Source: an uncultured Ruminococcus sp. (GTDB lineage: Bacteria; Bacillota; Clostridia; Oscillospirales; Ruminococcaceae). From it: a stretch of DNA of 51,182 bases. The notes under the pieces were generated by a model. It had not been told where the DNA came from. It did not search any database and saw only the letters and a program-made list of their open reading frames with translations. The stretch covers positions 1 to 51,182 of the forward strand of contig CADALT010000015.1 in the NCBI GenBank assembly GCA_902788785.1, read 5' to 3'. Made by a program: the position numbers and the translations under genes. This document shows, piece by piece, positions 1-6,300 of the stretch (position 1 is the first letter of the stretch; every line of letters begins with the position of its first letter).

Positions 1-120
1 TCTTTCGAGGTCATCGCGCATCTCTGGGCTGGTACGGCTCACCGCCCCACCATCGGAAACAACGTAACTCCTGATCCCATATTCAATTTTCAAGCTGCTC
101 TTTGATATTTAATCAATCAT
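1..120 (-). pseudogene. 5' end of a gene leaving the left edge, interrupted by an in-frame stop
   Basis: An ATG at 120-118 has a perfect ribosome site (GGAGGTG, 7 nt spacing), but codon 4 is TAA. The same frame then stays open to the window edge and reads ISKSSLKIEYGIRSYVVSDG and so on for 36 codons. A TTG at 93-91 could serve as a restart, with a weak AAAGAG upstream. A good promoter lies at 288-315 with a leader of about 170 nt. Either the gene carries a nonsense mutation, or the ATG-TAA mini-ORF controls re-initiation at the TTG. I do not recognise the protein family from these residues. Confidence 0.4.
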
Positions 121-202
121 TTTTGAACACCTCCGTGAAATATTTTCACTTGTTCTGTAATAAGATATATTTGTTATCATATTACAGACTTTAGAGAAGA
201 AT

Positions 203-237
203 GAGCAAAGCCGGTAAGTGAACTTTGCTCTTTTATT
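203..237 (+). terminator. hairpin with T tract in the leader of the left-edge gene
   Basis: GAGCAAAG (203-210) pairs with CTTTGCTC (223-230) and is followed on the plus strand by TTTTATT. On the plus strand it looks like a small intrinsic terminator. On the minus strand it is only a hairpin inside the leader of the left-edge gene. A similar GCAAAGC stem ends the neighbouring gene at 347-366, and a degenerate copy lies near 1345-1378. Confidence 0.4.
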
Positions 238-287
238 AAATCAATATGTAATTGCATATCGATTCAATACTATTACTTTCTGATTCT

Positions 288-315
288 ATTATAACACGCT
301 ATTTTTATTTGTCAA
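288..315 (-). promoter_or_regulatory. sigma-A promoter for the left-edge gene
   Basis: On the minus strand TTGACA (315-310), a 16-nt spacer and TATAAT (293-288) form a near-consensus promoter pointing at the left-edge gene. The surrounding 70 bp (about 249-318) resembles the promoter region of the 355-1134 gene. Confidence 0.75.
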
Positions 316-337
316 GGCCTCCTCAAATTATTTTGAA

Positions 338-366
338 ACAAAAAGAGCAAAGCGTCAATGCTTTGC
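338..366 (-). terminator. terminator overlapping a stop codon
   Basis: GCAAAGC (347-353) pairs with GCTTTGC (360-366). On the minus strand it is followed by CTCTTTTTG. The TGA stop of the 355-1134 gene (357-355) sits in the loop, so the last codons form part of the hairpin. Confidence 0.7.
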
Positions 367-1134
367 CCTTGATTTGTATACGTTGTATTGGTTTCGGCAG
401 CGTGCGGAACAGAACTCGCTGCGTATATCGGTCGCATAGAATAGCTTTTCGCAGTGCTTGCAGGAACGGATAGGCTTCTTATCGTTTGTCACTGCTTTGG
501 CGAATGCGAAGTCTATCATTGCTTTCAGCGAATCATACTCGCACAGCAGGTTCAGACCGTTTCGATCGTCTATCTTGTATGTCAGACGTGGAGGTAAAAA
601 CTCCGGTAGTTTCGGTTCTTTGAGCATAAAGCTGTACAGGTACTTGAAATACTTCTTTATCCAGTCAAGCGGTTCGCAGTATCTATACTTCCGCAGGAAC
701 ATCGTTGAATATATCGGACTGCGGTAGGTAAGTCTGAGCTTACCTTTTTTGTTGACGTTATCAAGTATGTCGATGTTATCGAAAGGAAAGAACTGCTTTG
801 CGAGCTCGTTAACTTCAACAATTCCACTCTCCATGAAAATGTTATCACGGACGATGACACGCTCGTTTCGACCAATGTCAGAACCTGCAATATCCGGCAT
901 GATGCCGAGCAGCCCGTATTCGTGTACGAAGTCCAGCACCATTTCATTCTGACCGAGGTCGTTATCTGTCAGGTACTTGCCGAGGTTTAGGGCGTCAGTC
1001 ATCATCTTGTTTTCGCTCTTTATCGGATCGTACACTGAACCATATTCGCAGGGGACAATGTATTCCACGCTCCCTATGCTCTGTATTTCGAATCTTGTAT
1101 TTTTATACCAATGGCTCACTAATAGCTGTTCCAT
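355..1134 (-). CDS. hypothetical protein with C-terminal zinc finger
   Basis: This 259-residue soluble protein has no signal peptide or membrane segment. Its last 40 residues contain CKHC, 13 residues, then CSARC, a Cys4 zinc-binding arrangement followed by basic residues. It recalls the C-terminal finger of CGNR-type DNA-binding proteins, but the family was not identified with certainty. The middle region is rich in aromatic and charged residues and shows no catalytic motif I recognise. The gene has its own promoter (1186-1214) and a terminator that overlaps its stop. It lies in the AT-rich segment that looks like the end of an integrated element, so accessory cargo or an element-encoded regulator are both possible. 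Confidence 0.75.
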   Translation of the reverse strand: MEQLLVSHWYKNTRFEIQSIGSVEYIVPCEYGSVYDPIKSENKMMTDALNLGKYLTDNDLGQNEMVLDFVHEYGLLGIMPDIAGSDIGRNERVIVRDNIFMESGIVEVNELAKQFFPFDNIDILDNVNKKGKLRLTYRSPIYSTMFLRKYRYCEPLDWIKKYFKYLYSFMLKEPKLPEFLPPRLTYKIDDRNGLNLLCEYDSLKAMIDFAFAKAVTNDKKPIRSCKHCEKLFYATDIRSEFCSARCRNQYNVYKSRAKH

Positions 1135-1185
1135 GCGCTACTCCTGTAATTGCAAATATTTTCAATTGTATTACTTTACGATTAT

Positions 1186-1214
1186 ATTCTAACATATCAT
1201 TATTAGTTTGTCAA
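1186..1214 (-). promoter_or_regulatory. sigma-A promoter for the zinc-finger gene
   Basis: On the minus strand TTGACA (1214-1209), 17 nt and TAGAAT (1191-1186). The stretch from about 1149 to 1218 matches 249-318 in many positions, so the two genes appear to share a duplicated promoter region. Confidence 0.7.
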
Positions 1215-1443
1215 GCACCTTATAATAACAAAACTATCGCAGTTCGTTCTAAGGTTGTTAGTTTGTGTATTAAGTTTTTTCTTTCTCTTTAAATTATAAA
1301 TTTGAAAGAGCATTTGAACATTAAAATGATATTGAAGTTAAAATTCAGAGAATAATGAGTTAAATACACTTTGCTTTTCAGCGGAACGTCGTTTTTCATT
1401 TCTTTACAAAAGCGATACTAATCGAATAAAAGAGCTTTATATG

Positions 1444-1472
1444 TTGACTTACATAATTCCATATGTTATAAT
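1444..1472 (+). promoter_or_regulatory. sigma-A promoter for the HEPN gene
   Basis: TTGACT (1444-1449), a 17-nt spacer and TATAAT (1467-1472) lie about 110 nt upstream of the HEPN start. The rest of 1215-1581 is AT-rich without a gene; 1345-1378 carries a degenerate copy of the 203-230 hairpin. Confidence 0.75.
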
Positions 1473-1581
1473 AAATCAAATAAGCGTTGGAATGATTGTT
1501 CATTTTTGCTTATCAAAAATAGTATTACAGTATTATTGTGGTTATTGAATGATTCTTGTTTGTAAAAGGAGGACTGTTACT

Positions 1582-2940
1582 ATGAAAATAGAATATTTGC
1601 TTATAAAAACGAGAAATGACTTCTGCCAAACTATAGAACAATTCAAAAACCTTCTATCATCCAATTCTCGTATATCTTTTTCAAATAACACTCTACTTTT
1701 TAAAGAAACAGTTTTTAATATTATAATCACGAGTAGAACTATTGAAAAGGATAACAAAAACAAACCAGAAATCATTTTCTATTTTCAGATTTCATATGAA
1801 AAAGCTAATAATACTATTGCAGGTATATTAGGCGATTTTGATGATTTACTACGCAGAATTAATAGTCAGTGTGGAGAGCAATTCATTATAAATACTATAT
1901 GGGATGATGTTTCAATGTATTATACCAATGAACTCTACCCCAAAATAATTGAAATTGAAAATCTGCTCCGTAAGATTATTTATAAATTGATGATTAATAC
2001 CAATGGGAGTGGCTGGTTTCGTAGTTATGTACCATTGGAAGTCAAGGAATCAATTAATAAAACGCTAGAAAAAAATCAGAAAAGCCAAAATGAATTGATA
2101 GGTGACCAACTGTATTATGCAGATTTTATTCAATTAAGTTGGTTTTTCTTTAGCAAATACTCTTTAAAAGTTTTAGATCAAACCGCAGTTCTAAAAATGC
2201 AATCATTATTAATTGATAAAAAAGAAAAACTAGATGCAACAGATAAAGTTGAAGCTTTATTAGACGATCTTGTGGCAAAGTCAAATTGGGAACGATTTTT
2301 TTCCGATAAGATACAAGTTGATGATTTATCGTCAAAATGGGAAAAACTATATGGTTATAGAAATCAAGTTGCTCATGCAAAGCGGATGAAAAGAGGTGAA
2401 TTTGAAGATGCAACGTCAATTATTGCAGAATTAAAACCTGCTTTTGAAAGATGCTTAGATGAGATTGATAATGTTATCGTACAAGCATTTCCCAATTCTC
2501 CAATATTACATGTTGGTATGTCAAAAGCATTACAATTAATGGTCGAAGCTATCACTTCCACAGTTAATCGCGAAAAAATCGAATCTAATCTAATTAATAC
2601 AGCATCTATTTTTTCAAGTGCATTAAATTTAGCTTCAAAAGAATTTGTTTTCCTATCATCTGGCGTAGAAGCAATTCAACAGTACAGAGATAATGTTCAT
2701 GATATAATGGAAGAAATCGGCGCTATAGCACATTGTGATGCACATGATGATTATTGGTATAATACGGGGAAATACTCAGATGATGAAGCTTTGAAGGCAG
2801 TATTAAAAGAAATAAAAAATAATCCAATATATACAGCTTTAAACGATAGAGATCAAATAGCTTCTGCTGTAGAATACACATTAGAAGATGTTGCCTATGA
2901 GAATGATTGTCCATTTTGTCAAAAAGCATATGATGAATAA
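1582..2940 (+). CDS. HEPN-domain protein, possible defence RNase
   Basis: The 452-residue protein starts at ATG 1582, which has AGGAGG 8 nt upstream; an earlier in-frame start at 1549 lacks a ribosome site. Around residue 260 it carries YRNQVAH, the R-x4-H motif of HEPN nucleases. An upstream helix (ELYPKIIEIENLLRKII) matches the first helix of Apea-like HEPN domains. The N-terminal 110 residues have no known motif. The C-terminus holds a CPFC pair that could bind metal. HEPN proteins of this kind are often RNases in abortive-infection or toxin systems, usually with a partner, but no antitoxin-like gene is adjacent here. The gene is much more AT-rich than the chromosomal genes after 4090, suggesting transfer. 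The substrate is unknown. Confidence 0.8.
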   Translation: MKIEYLLIKTRNDFCQTIEQFKNLLSSNSRISFSNNTLLFKETVFNIIITSRTIEKDNKNKPEIIFYFQISYEKANNTIAGILGDFDDLLRRINSQCGEQFIINTIWDDVSMYYTNELYPKIIEIENLLRKIIYKLMINTNGSGWFRSYVPLEVKESINKTLEKNQKSQNELIGDQLYYADFIQLSWFFFSKYSLKVLDQTAVLKMQSLLIDKKEKLDATDKVEALLDDLVAKSNWERFFSDKIQVDDLSSKWEKLYGYRNQVAHAKRMKRGEFEDATSIIAELKPAFERCLDEIDNVIVQAFPNSPILHVGMSKALQLMVEAITSTVNREKIESNLINTASIFSSALNLASKEFVFLSSGVEAIQQYRDNVHDIMEEIGAIAHCDAHDDYWYNTGKYSDDEALKAVLKEIKNNPIYTALNDRDQIASAVEYTLEDVAYENDCPFCQKAYDE

Positions 2941-2970
2941 ACAACCGAAGTATCATATTTCTATATTGAC

Positions 2971-3013
2971 GGGATAATTTAAGTATTTAGTAAAAATACC
3001 CTCATATTATCCC
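2971..3013. other. nested inverted repeat next to the tRNA fragment
   Basis: GGGATAAT (2971-2978) pairs with ATTATCCC (3006-3013), and inside it GTATTT (2983-2988) pairs with AAATAC (2994-2999). No T tract follows, so it is a poor terminator. It lies 30 bp after the HEPN stop and 18 bp before the tRNA remnant, where an integrase or excisionase arm site would be expected, but that role is inference. Confidence 0.45.
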
Positions 3014-3030
3014 AACAACGTTGCCTTACC

Positions 3031-3082
3031 ATTAGGTTCTAATGCCGTATGGTGTGCAGGTTCAAGTCCTGTTATCCGCACT
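3031..3082 (+). pseudogene. 3' half of a leucine-type tRNA (possible attachment site)
   Basis: The segment reads as the distal part of a class II tRNA. It begins with a loop ATTAGGT containing TAG as anticodon, then a short variable arm (gcc-gtat-ggt), then a T arm with stem GCAGG/CCTGT around the loop TTCAAGT, and ends with the acceptor strand TATCCGCA followed by CTA. No 5' partner (TGCGGATA) lies upstream and the 5' half of the anticodon stem does not pair, so the gene is truncated. Homology starting in the anticodon loop and running to the 3' end is the usual footprint of a tyrosine-integrase site in a tRNA gene. The orientation puts the element to the left, matching the AT-rich genes at 1-3030. 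Confidence 0.55.
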
Positions 3083-3110
3083 ATAAGTCGAGTATGAGTT
3101 CGACAAAAAA

Positions 3111-3146
3111 AATCCTCGCAAGCGCCGTGTTTGCGAGGATTTTTTA
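3111..3146. terminator. strong bidirectional terminator
   Basis: AATCCTCGCA (3111-3120) pairs perfectly with TGCGAGGATT (3132-3141), with A8 before it and T6 after it. It can end plus-strand transcription from the HEPN/tRNA side and minus-strand transcription from the repeat array. A weaker GTCGA/TCGAC hairpin precedes it at about 3088-3104. Confidence 0.8.
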
Positions 3147-3249
3147 ATTCAAAATTATTGACATGGTGGTTTGGCAGCTTTGCTCCGCAGCTATGTTTTA
3201 GCACAGTATCAACAGAGCTGATGCTTCTAGTGACTATCTGTTTCATAAA

Positions 3250-3766
3250 GCAAATAGTCGTAACGAGCCGGCGACCCGGGCTAGGGGGAAACTACCTATA
3301 GAGCCATGCTATTTATTGCTACCGAGCGCCTGTTTTATCTATTAAACGAAACAATGTAACGAGTCGGCGTCCCGGGCTAGGGGAAACTACCTATAGAGCC
3401 ATGTTATTTATTGCTACCGAGCGCCTGTTTTATCTATTAAGCAAAACAACGTGACGAGTCGGCGACCCGGGCTAGGGGAAATATACGATGTGACAAACTA
3501 TGTTGTGCTACCGAGCGCCTATTTTATCTATTAAGCAAATAGTCGTGACGAATTGGCGTCCCGGGCTAGGGAAAATATACGATGTGACAAACTATGTTGT
3601 GCTACCGAGCGACTGTTTATTCTATTAAACAAAAAATCGTGACGAATTGGCGTCCCGGGCTAGGGGAAACTACCTATAGAGCCATGCTATTTATTGCTAC
3701 CGAGCGCCTGTTTTATCTATTAAGCAAAAAGTCGTGACGAGTCGGCGACCCGGGCTAGGGCTAGGG
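3250..3766. repeat. tandem array of six 95-bp repeats with two alternative cores
   Basis: The core CCCGGGCTAGGG occurs at 3275, 3371, 3466, 3560, 3654 and 3749, giving periods of 96, 95, 94, 94 and 95 bp. Each full unit reads: a gcaaa-rich start, GTGACGAGTCGGCG or a variant, CCCGGGCTAGGGG, a variable middle, then GCTACCGAGCGCCTG and TTTTATCTATTAA. Units 1, 2 and 5 have the middle beginning AAACTACCTATAGAGCC. Units 3 and 4 have an unrelated one beginning AATATACGATGTGAC. The sixth copy stops after the core. No frame is open across the array. Within a unit CTACC-GAG-CGCC can pair with GGCG-ACCCGG-GC-TAG downstream, so a folded RNA is possible. Terminators flank both sides. Confidence 0.9.
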
Positions 3767-3769
3767 CAA

Positions 3770-3942
3770 CAAAAAACTGCGCAAGGTAAAATCCTTCGCA
3801 GTGTTTTGCTAGGTGGACACGTTGGGGGGGATCCACCATTATTTGATTTGCTTCCGTCTGTCCGGGGGTCATGGGGGGGCAGACGGTGGTAATAATCTTG
3901 ATTTGCGTTTTGGTGTTTTGTGTATCTCTCTCTTTATCTTAC
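3770..3942 (-). ncRNA. predicted small RNA with two C-rich hairpin loops
   Basis: A minus-strand transcript would start near 3942 from the promoter at 3949-3977 and end at the terminator at 3771-3802, about 170 nt. Its first 50 nt are A-rich and unstructured. Hairpin 1 pairs CCGTCTG (3886-3880 on the minus strand) with CAGACGG (3860-3854) around a 19-nt loop holding C7 and C5. Hairpin 2 pairs GGTGGA (3837-3832) with TCCACC (3817-3812) around a loop holding C7. C-rich loops are the Shine-Dalgarno-pairing element of Gram-positive regulatory RNAs such as RNAIII and the Rsa RNAs. The LytTR-like boxes upstream and the adjacent Agr-like pair strengthen that parallel. A 50-codon ORF from 3872 runs through the terminator and is probably fortuitous. 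No homology search was possible. Confidence 0.6.
3771..3802 (-). terminator. terminator of the predicted small RNA
   Basis: On the minus strand ACTGCGAAGG pairs with CCTT-g-CGCAGT (one bulged base) and is followed by TTTTTTG. It separates the small RNA from the last repeat unit. Confidence 0.8.
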
Positions 3943-3948
3943 AAGCTT

Positions 3949-3977
3949 ATTATAGCCGATGTTTTATGATAAATCAA
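3949..3977 (-). promoter_or_regulatory. promoter of the predicted small RNA
   Basis: On the minus strand TTGATT (3977-3972), a 17-nt spacer and TATAAT (3954-3949). The start would be near 3942. No protein-coding gene lies downstream before the terminator. Confidence 0.75.
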
Positions 3978-3985
3978 GAGTTTTT

Positions 3986-4012
3986 TCCCGAAATGCAATA
4001 TTTAGTCCCGAA
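3986..4012 (-). promoter_or_regulatory. paired direct repeats, candidate LytTR operator
   Basis: TTCGGGA occurs twice on the minus strand (4012-4006 and 3992-3986), 20 bp apart, with the second copy 8 bp upstream of the -35 box. Two direct half-sites about two helical turns apart just upstream of a promoter is the usual layout for LytTR response regulators. The gene for such a regulator lies at 5385-6095. That this regulator binds here is inference. Confidence 0.5.
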
Positions 4013-4089
4013 CGGAAGATGATGTCAAAAATATCATCAAATTCGCATCGTTAATTATGCATCTTACACAAAAGTCATATCAATATCGC

Positions 4090-5379
4090 TCATACAGGAA
4101 CGGGCAGAGTTATCTCCACCGAGAAATCCGTGCTGCCTGCCTCCATGTTCAGAAGTCCCCCGTACTTCTCGACAGTGCCCCTGATTATGGTCAGTCCTAC
4201 GCCCCTGTGACCATCTTTAGTTGACTTGAATCCCTTAGAAGACTTTATTACCTTGCCATCATAGGTATTCTTGAAATTTATAAGGATAAAGCCGCCACGC
4301 TGTTCCATAGATACCGTTATGTGCTTGATGACACTGCGCTCACAGGCTTCGATGGCGTTGTCCCACAGGTTCGCAAAAATAGAAGTTATATCCATATCCC
4401 TCATGAAATCAAAGCTTATATCCTCTATATCAGTGCTTACCTCGATGCCCTGCGCTTCTGCGGCAGCTATCTTCTGGCTCATTATTATCGCCAGTATCTT
4501 ATTTGTACAGGTAAAACCTCCTGCCAGCGAATCCACATCGTCCTCTATCATCTTGCGGTACTGTCGGGCTTTCTCGGGGTCTTCACCTGCCAGCTCACTG
4601 AGTATGGCAAGATGCTTTTTGATATCGTGGATTATCTTGCGTGACTCGGAGTAGTTCTTCTCCAGCTCAACATAATGCGCAAGCTGTATCTCGTTCTGTT
4701 TCTGGAGCAGTCTGTTTTCGAGCTTTGCATTGTTTATGTCAGCCATCCTGTTTATCGAGGTTATGAAGTACATATCCAGCATCATAAAGCCTATGTGCAT
4801 CAGCAGCAGTTTATAGTTATCCGCAGGGTCGGTCAGATTAAGAGAATATTCAACAATGACAAATATCTCCAGCACCGCAAGAAGTATGAACATAGCCAGT
4901 TCACCAAGCTTGACGGTGATGCTCTCACGCTTCGAGATAAAGGTGTTTACCAGCAGATAGCTGAACAGTATCAGCAGGCAGTTCGTAAAGGATACGAACA
5001 GCTGATGCTGAGGGTCGCCAAGAATGACCGAGAAAGTGGTGTCGTTTATCAGCATCATCATCGAAGTTGCCAGCAGGTCGTTCAGTATGCCTATCAGCAT
5101 TAACACTATACCGTACAGCACTCCTCGCTTTATATCCATACCGAACATGAAAAAAGCCACCAGCAGTATCACCACCGAGGTGAAAACAAGCTTCAGGTCG
5201 GGCAGCAGGCTCATACTTATGCCCACGCCGATAGCATTGACGGCAATGTAAGAAAGTATATAGAACACACTGCTGTCCAGCTTGCGTGACTTGACCTTTG
5301 AAAGCATCAGGAACACCAGCCCGAAGAACAGCATATCCACAACGGCGATAGATATGACCTCTATCATCACATCCGACAC
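4090..5379 (-). CDS. AgrC-like sensor histidine kinase
   Basis: This 429-residue membrane kinase has about six hydrophobic segments in its first 200 residues, then a coiled linker and a GHKL-type kinase domain. The phosphoacceptor region reads KIIHDIKKHL, the N box NLWDNAIEAC and the G box GHRGVGLTIIRG. This layout is typical of AgrC/ComD-type peptide sensors. The start is GTG 5379, placed 8 nt after AGGAAGGGG, which overlaps the stop of the upstream regulator; ATG 5367 is less well placed. It follows the regulator gene by 5 nt, so the two are co-transcribed and translationally coupled. No agrB or agrD gene is visible nearby, so the signal is unknown. Confidence 0.88.
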   Translation of the reverse strand: MSDVMIEVISIAVVDMLFFGLVFLMLSKVKSRKLDSSVFYILSYIAVNAIGVGISMSLLPDLKLVFTSVVILLVAFFMFGMDIKRGVLYGIVLMLIGILNDLLATSMMMLINDTTFSVILGDPQHQLFVSFTNCLLILFSYLLVNTFISKRESITVKLGELAMFILLAVLEIFVIVEYSLNLTDPADNYKLLLMHIGFMMLDMYFITSINRMADINNAKLENRLLQKQNEIQLAHYVELEKNYSESRKIIHDIKKHLAILSELAGEDPEKARQYRKMIEDDVDSLAGGFTCTNKILAIIMSQKIAAAEAQGIEVSTDIEDISFDFMRDMDITSIFANLWDNAIEACERSVIKHITVSMEQRGGFILINFKNTYDGKVIKSSKGFKSTKDGHRGVGLTIIRGTVEKYGGLLNMEAGSTDFSVEITLPVPV

Positions 5380-5384
5380 TGCCC

Positions 5385-6095
5385 TCACCCCTTCCTGAGA
5401 TACTTGCCCAGCATATACAGGAATTCTTCCTGCCTTTGTCTGGCAAGGGGCAGCCATGTACCCGTCTGCATTATGACACCGTCAGAACGGGAATAGTTCT
5501 GCACATATTTAAGGTTCACATAGCAGGAACGGTGTATCTGGAACATCTGCTCGTTTTCAAGCTTATGGGCAAGCTGGGTAAGAGTCTCGGTAGATGTCAG
5601 CTCACCGTCTTTAAGCCCGACGATGACGGACTTTTTCTTCTGTATCAGCAGATAGCACACATCAGATGTATCAACTATCTCTGTGCCGCCTGCGGTCTCG
5701 ATCTGTATCTTTACGCTCCTGTCCTCACGGGAGGAAGCAAGGAAATCGTCCATCACAGCGAATATATCGTCCCTCTCATAGGGTTTTGAGATAAAGTCAA
5801 ATGCATGGACTTTATAGGCACTTCTCCAGTATTTACTATAGCTTGTGACGTAGACTATCGGCATGGTCATATCCATACCACGGATACGCTGGGCAGTTTC
5901 GATGCCGTTTATACCGTTCATCTCTATATCAAGAAAGATGATGTCGAACTCCTGCATATCAGCCAGCAGTTCCTCGCCTGCACTGTAAATAGCAGCGTCT
6001 ATATCGAGCTTTCTTTCCTCTGCATAGCTTTTGAGGACTTCAAGCAATTTAGACCTATCCTGCGGACTATCATCGCACATTGCGATCTTTAGCAT
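5385..6095 (-). CDS. AgrA-like LytTR response regulator
   Basis: The 236-residue protein has a receiver domain with acidic residues D8/D9, the phosphoacceptor D56 in FLDIEMNG, and KP in ISKPYERDD. The C-terminal LytTR DNA-binding domain (about 140-236) includes MFQIHRSCYVNLKYVQNYSR. LytTR regulators bind paired direct repeats upstream of promoters. A matching arrangement lies at 3986-4012, beyond the kinase gene, and would drive the predicted small RNA. AAGGA precedes the ATG by 9 nt. The promoter at 6145-6173 is divergent from that of leuB. Confidence 0.92.
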   Translation of the reverse strand: MLKIAMCDDSPQDRSKLLEVLKSYAEERKLDIDAAIYSAGEELLADMQEFDIIFLDIEMNGINGIETAQRIRGMDMTMPIVYVTSYSKYWRSAYKVHAFDFISKPYERDDIFAVMDDFLASSREDRSVKIQIETAGGTEIVDTSDVCYLLIQKKKSVIVGLKDGELTSTETLTQLAHKLENEQMFQIHRSCYVNLKYVQNYSRSDGVIMQTGTWLPLARQRQEEFLYMLGKYLRKG

Positions 6096-6144
6096 TATAT
6101 CACATCCTTTTTAGTGAGTGATCTGTATTTTATACCTAAATTAT

Positions 6145-6173
6145 AGTATAACACAATCCGACGGATAATGCAA
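6145..6173 (-). promoter_or_regulatory. promoter of the Agr-like pair
   Basis: On the minus strand TTGCAT (6173-6168), 17 nt and TATACT (6150-6145). No TTCGGGA boxes are seen upstream, so autoregulation like that of agr P2 is not evident. Confidence 0.65.
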
Positions 6174-6210
6174 ATCTTTTTTACAGACAACTGACAAAGT
6201 GCGCCGTCGG

Positions 6211-6239
6211 TTGACAACCTTTGAGGAAAATGGTATAAT
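6211..6239 (+). promoter_or_regulatory. promoter of leuB
   Basis: TTGACA (6211-6216), 17 nt and TATAAT (6234-6239), a consensus sigma-A promoter about 55 nt upstream of the leuB start. No T-box or leader peptide fits in the short leader. Confidence 0.85.
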
Positions 6240-6300
6240 ATACAGGTATGATATTTTAAATCTGGCTGCGGAGATCCCGCAAGCAAAAGGAGTAGTTCTT

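Noticed and set aside
3007-3246. 79-codon minus-strand frame ending in RITGLEPAHHTALEPNG
   Set aside because: The second half is the reverse complement of the tRNA T arm and variable arm, and the first half crosses a terminator. It is translated noncoding DNA.
3250-3766. CRISPR array or integron cassette sites
   Set aside because: There are no short repeats with unique spacers, no cas or integrase genes, and the variable middle has only two versions. The unit length and sequence do not fit attC sites.
3250-3766. Self-cleaving ribozyme array (hammerhead, twister, pistol types)
   Set aside because: I looked for the conserved cores (such as CUGAUGA with GAAA) on both strands and did not find them.
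3720-3872. 50-codon minus-strand ORF starting in the loop of small RNA hairpin 1
   Set aside because: It lacks a ribosome site, runs through the terminator into the repeat array and has no protein-like features.
3813-4022. 69-codon plus-strand frame
   Set aside because: It runs antisense through the C-rich hairpins and the small RNA promoter, with no ribosome site.
4018-4040. GATGAT/ATCATC hairpin as the terminator of the Agr-like operon
   Set aside because: The stem is only 6 AT-rich pairs and no T tract follows on the minus strand. The operon end is left undefined.
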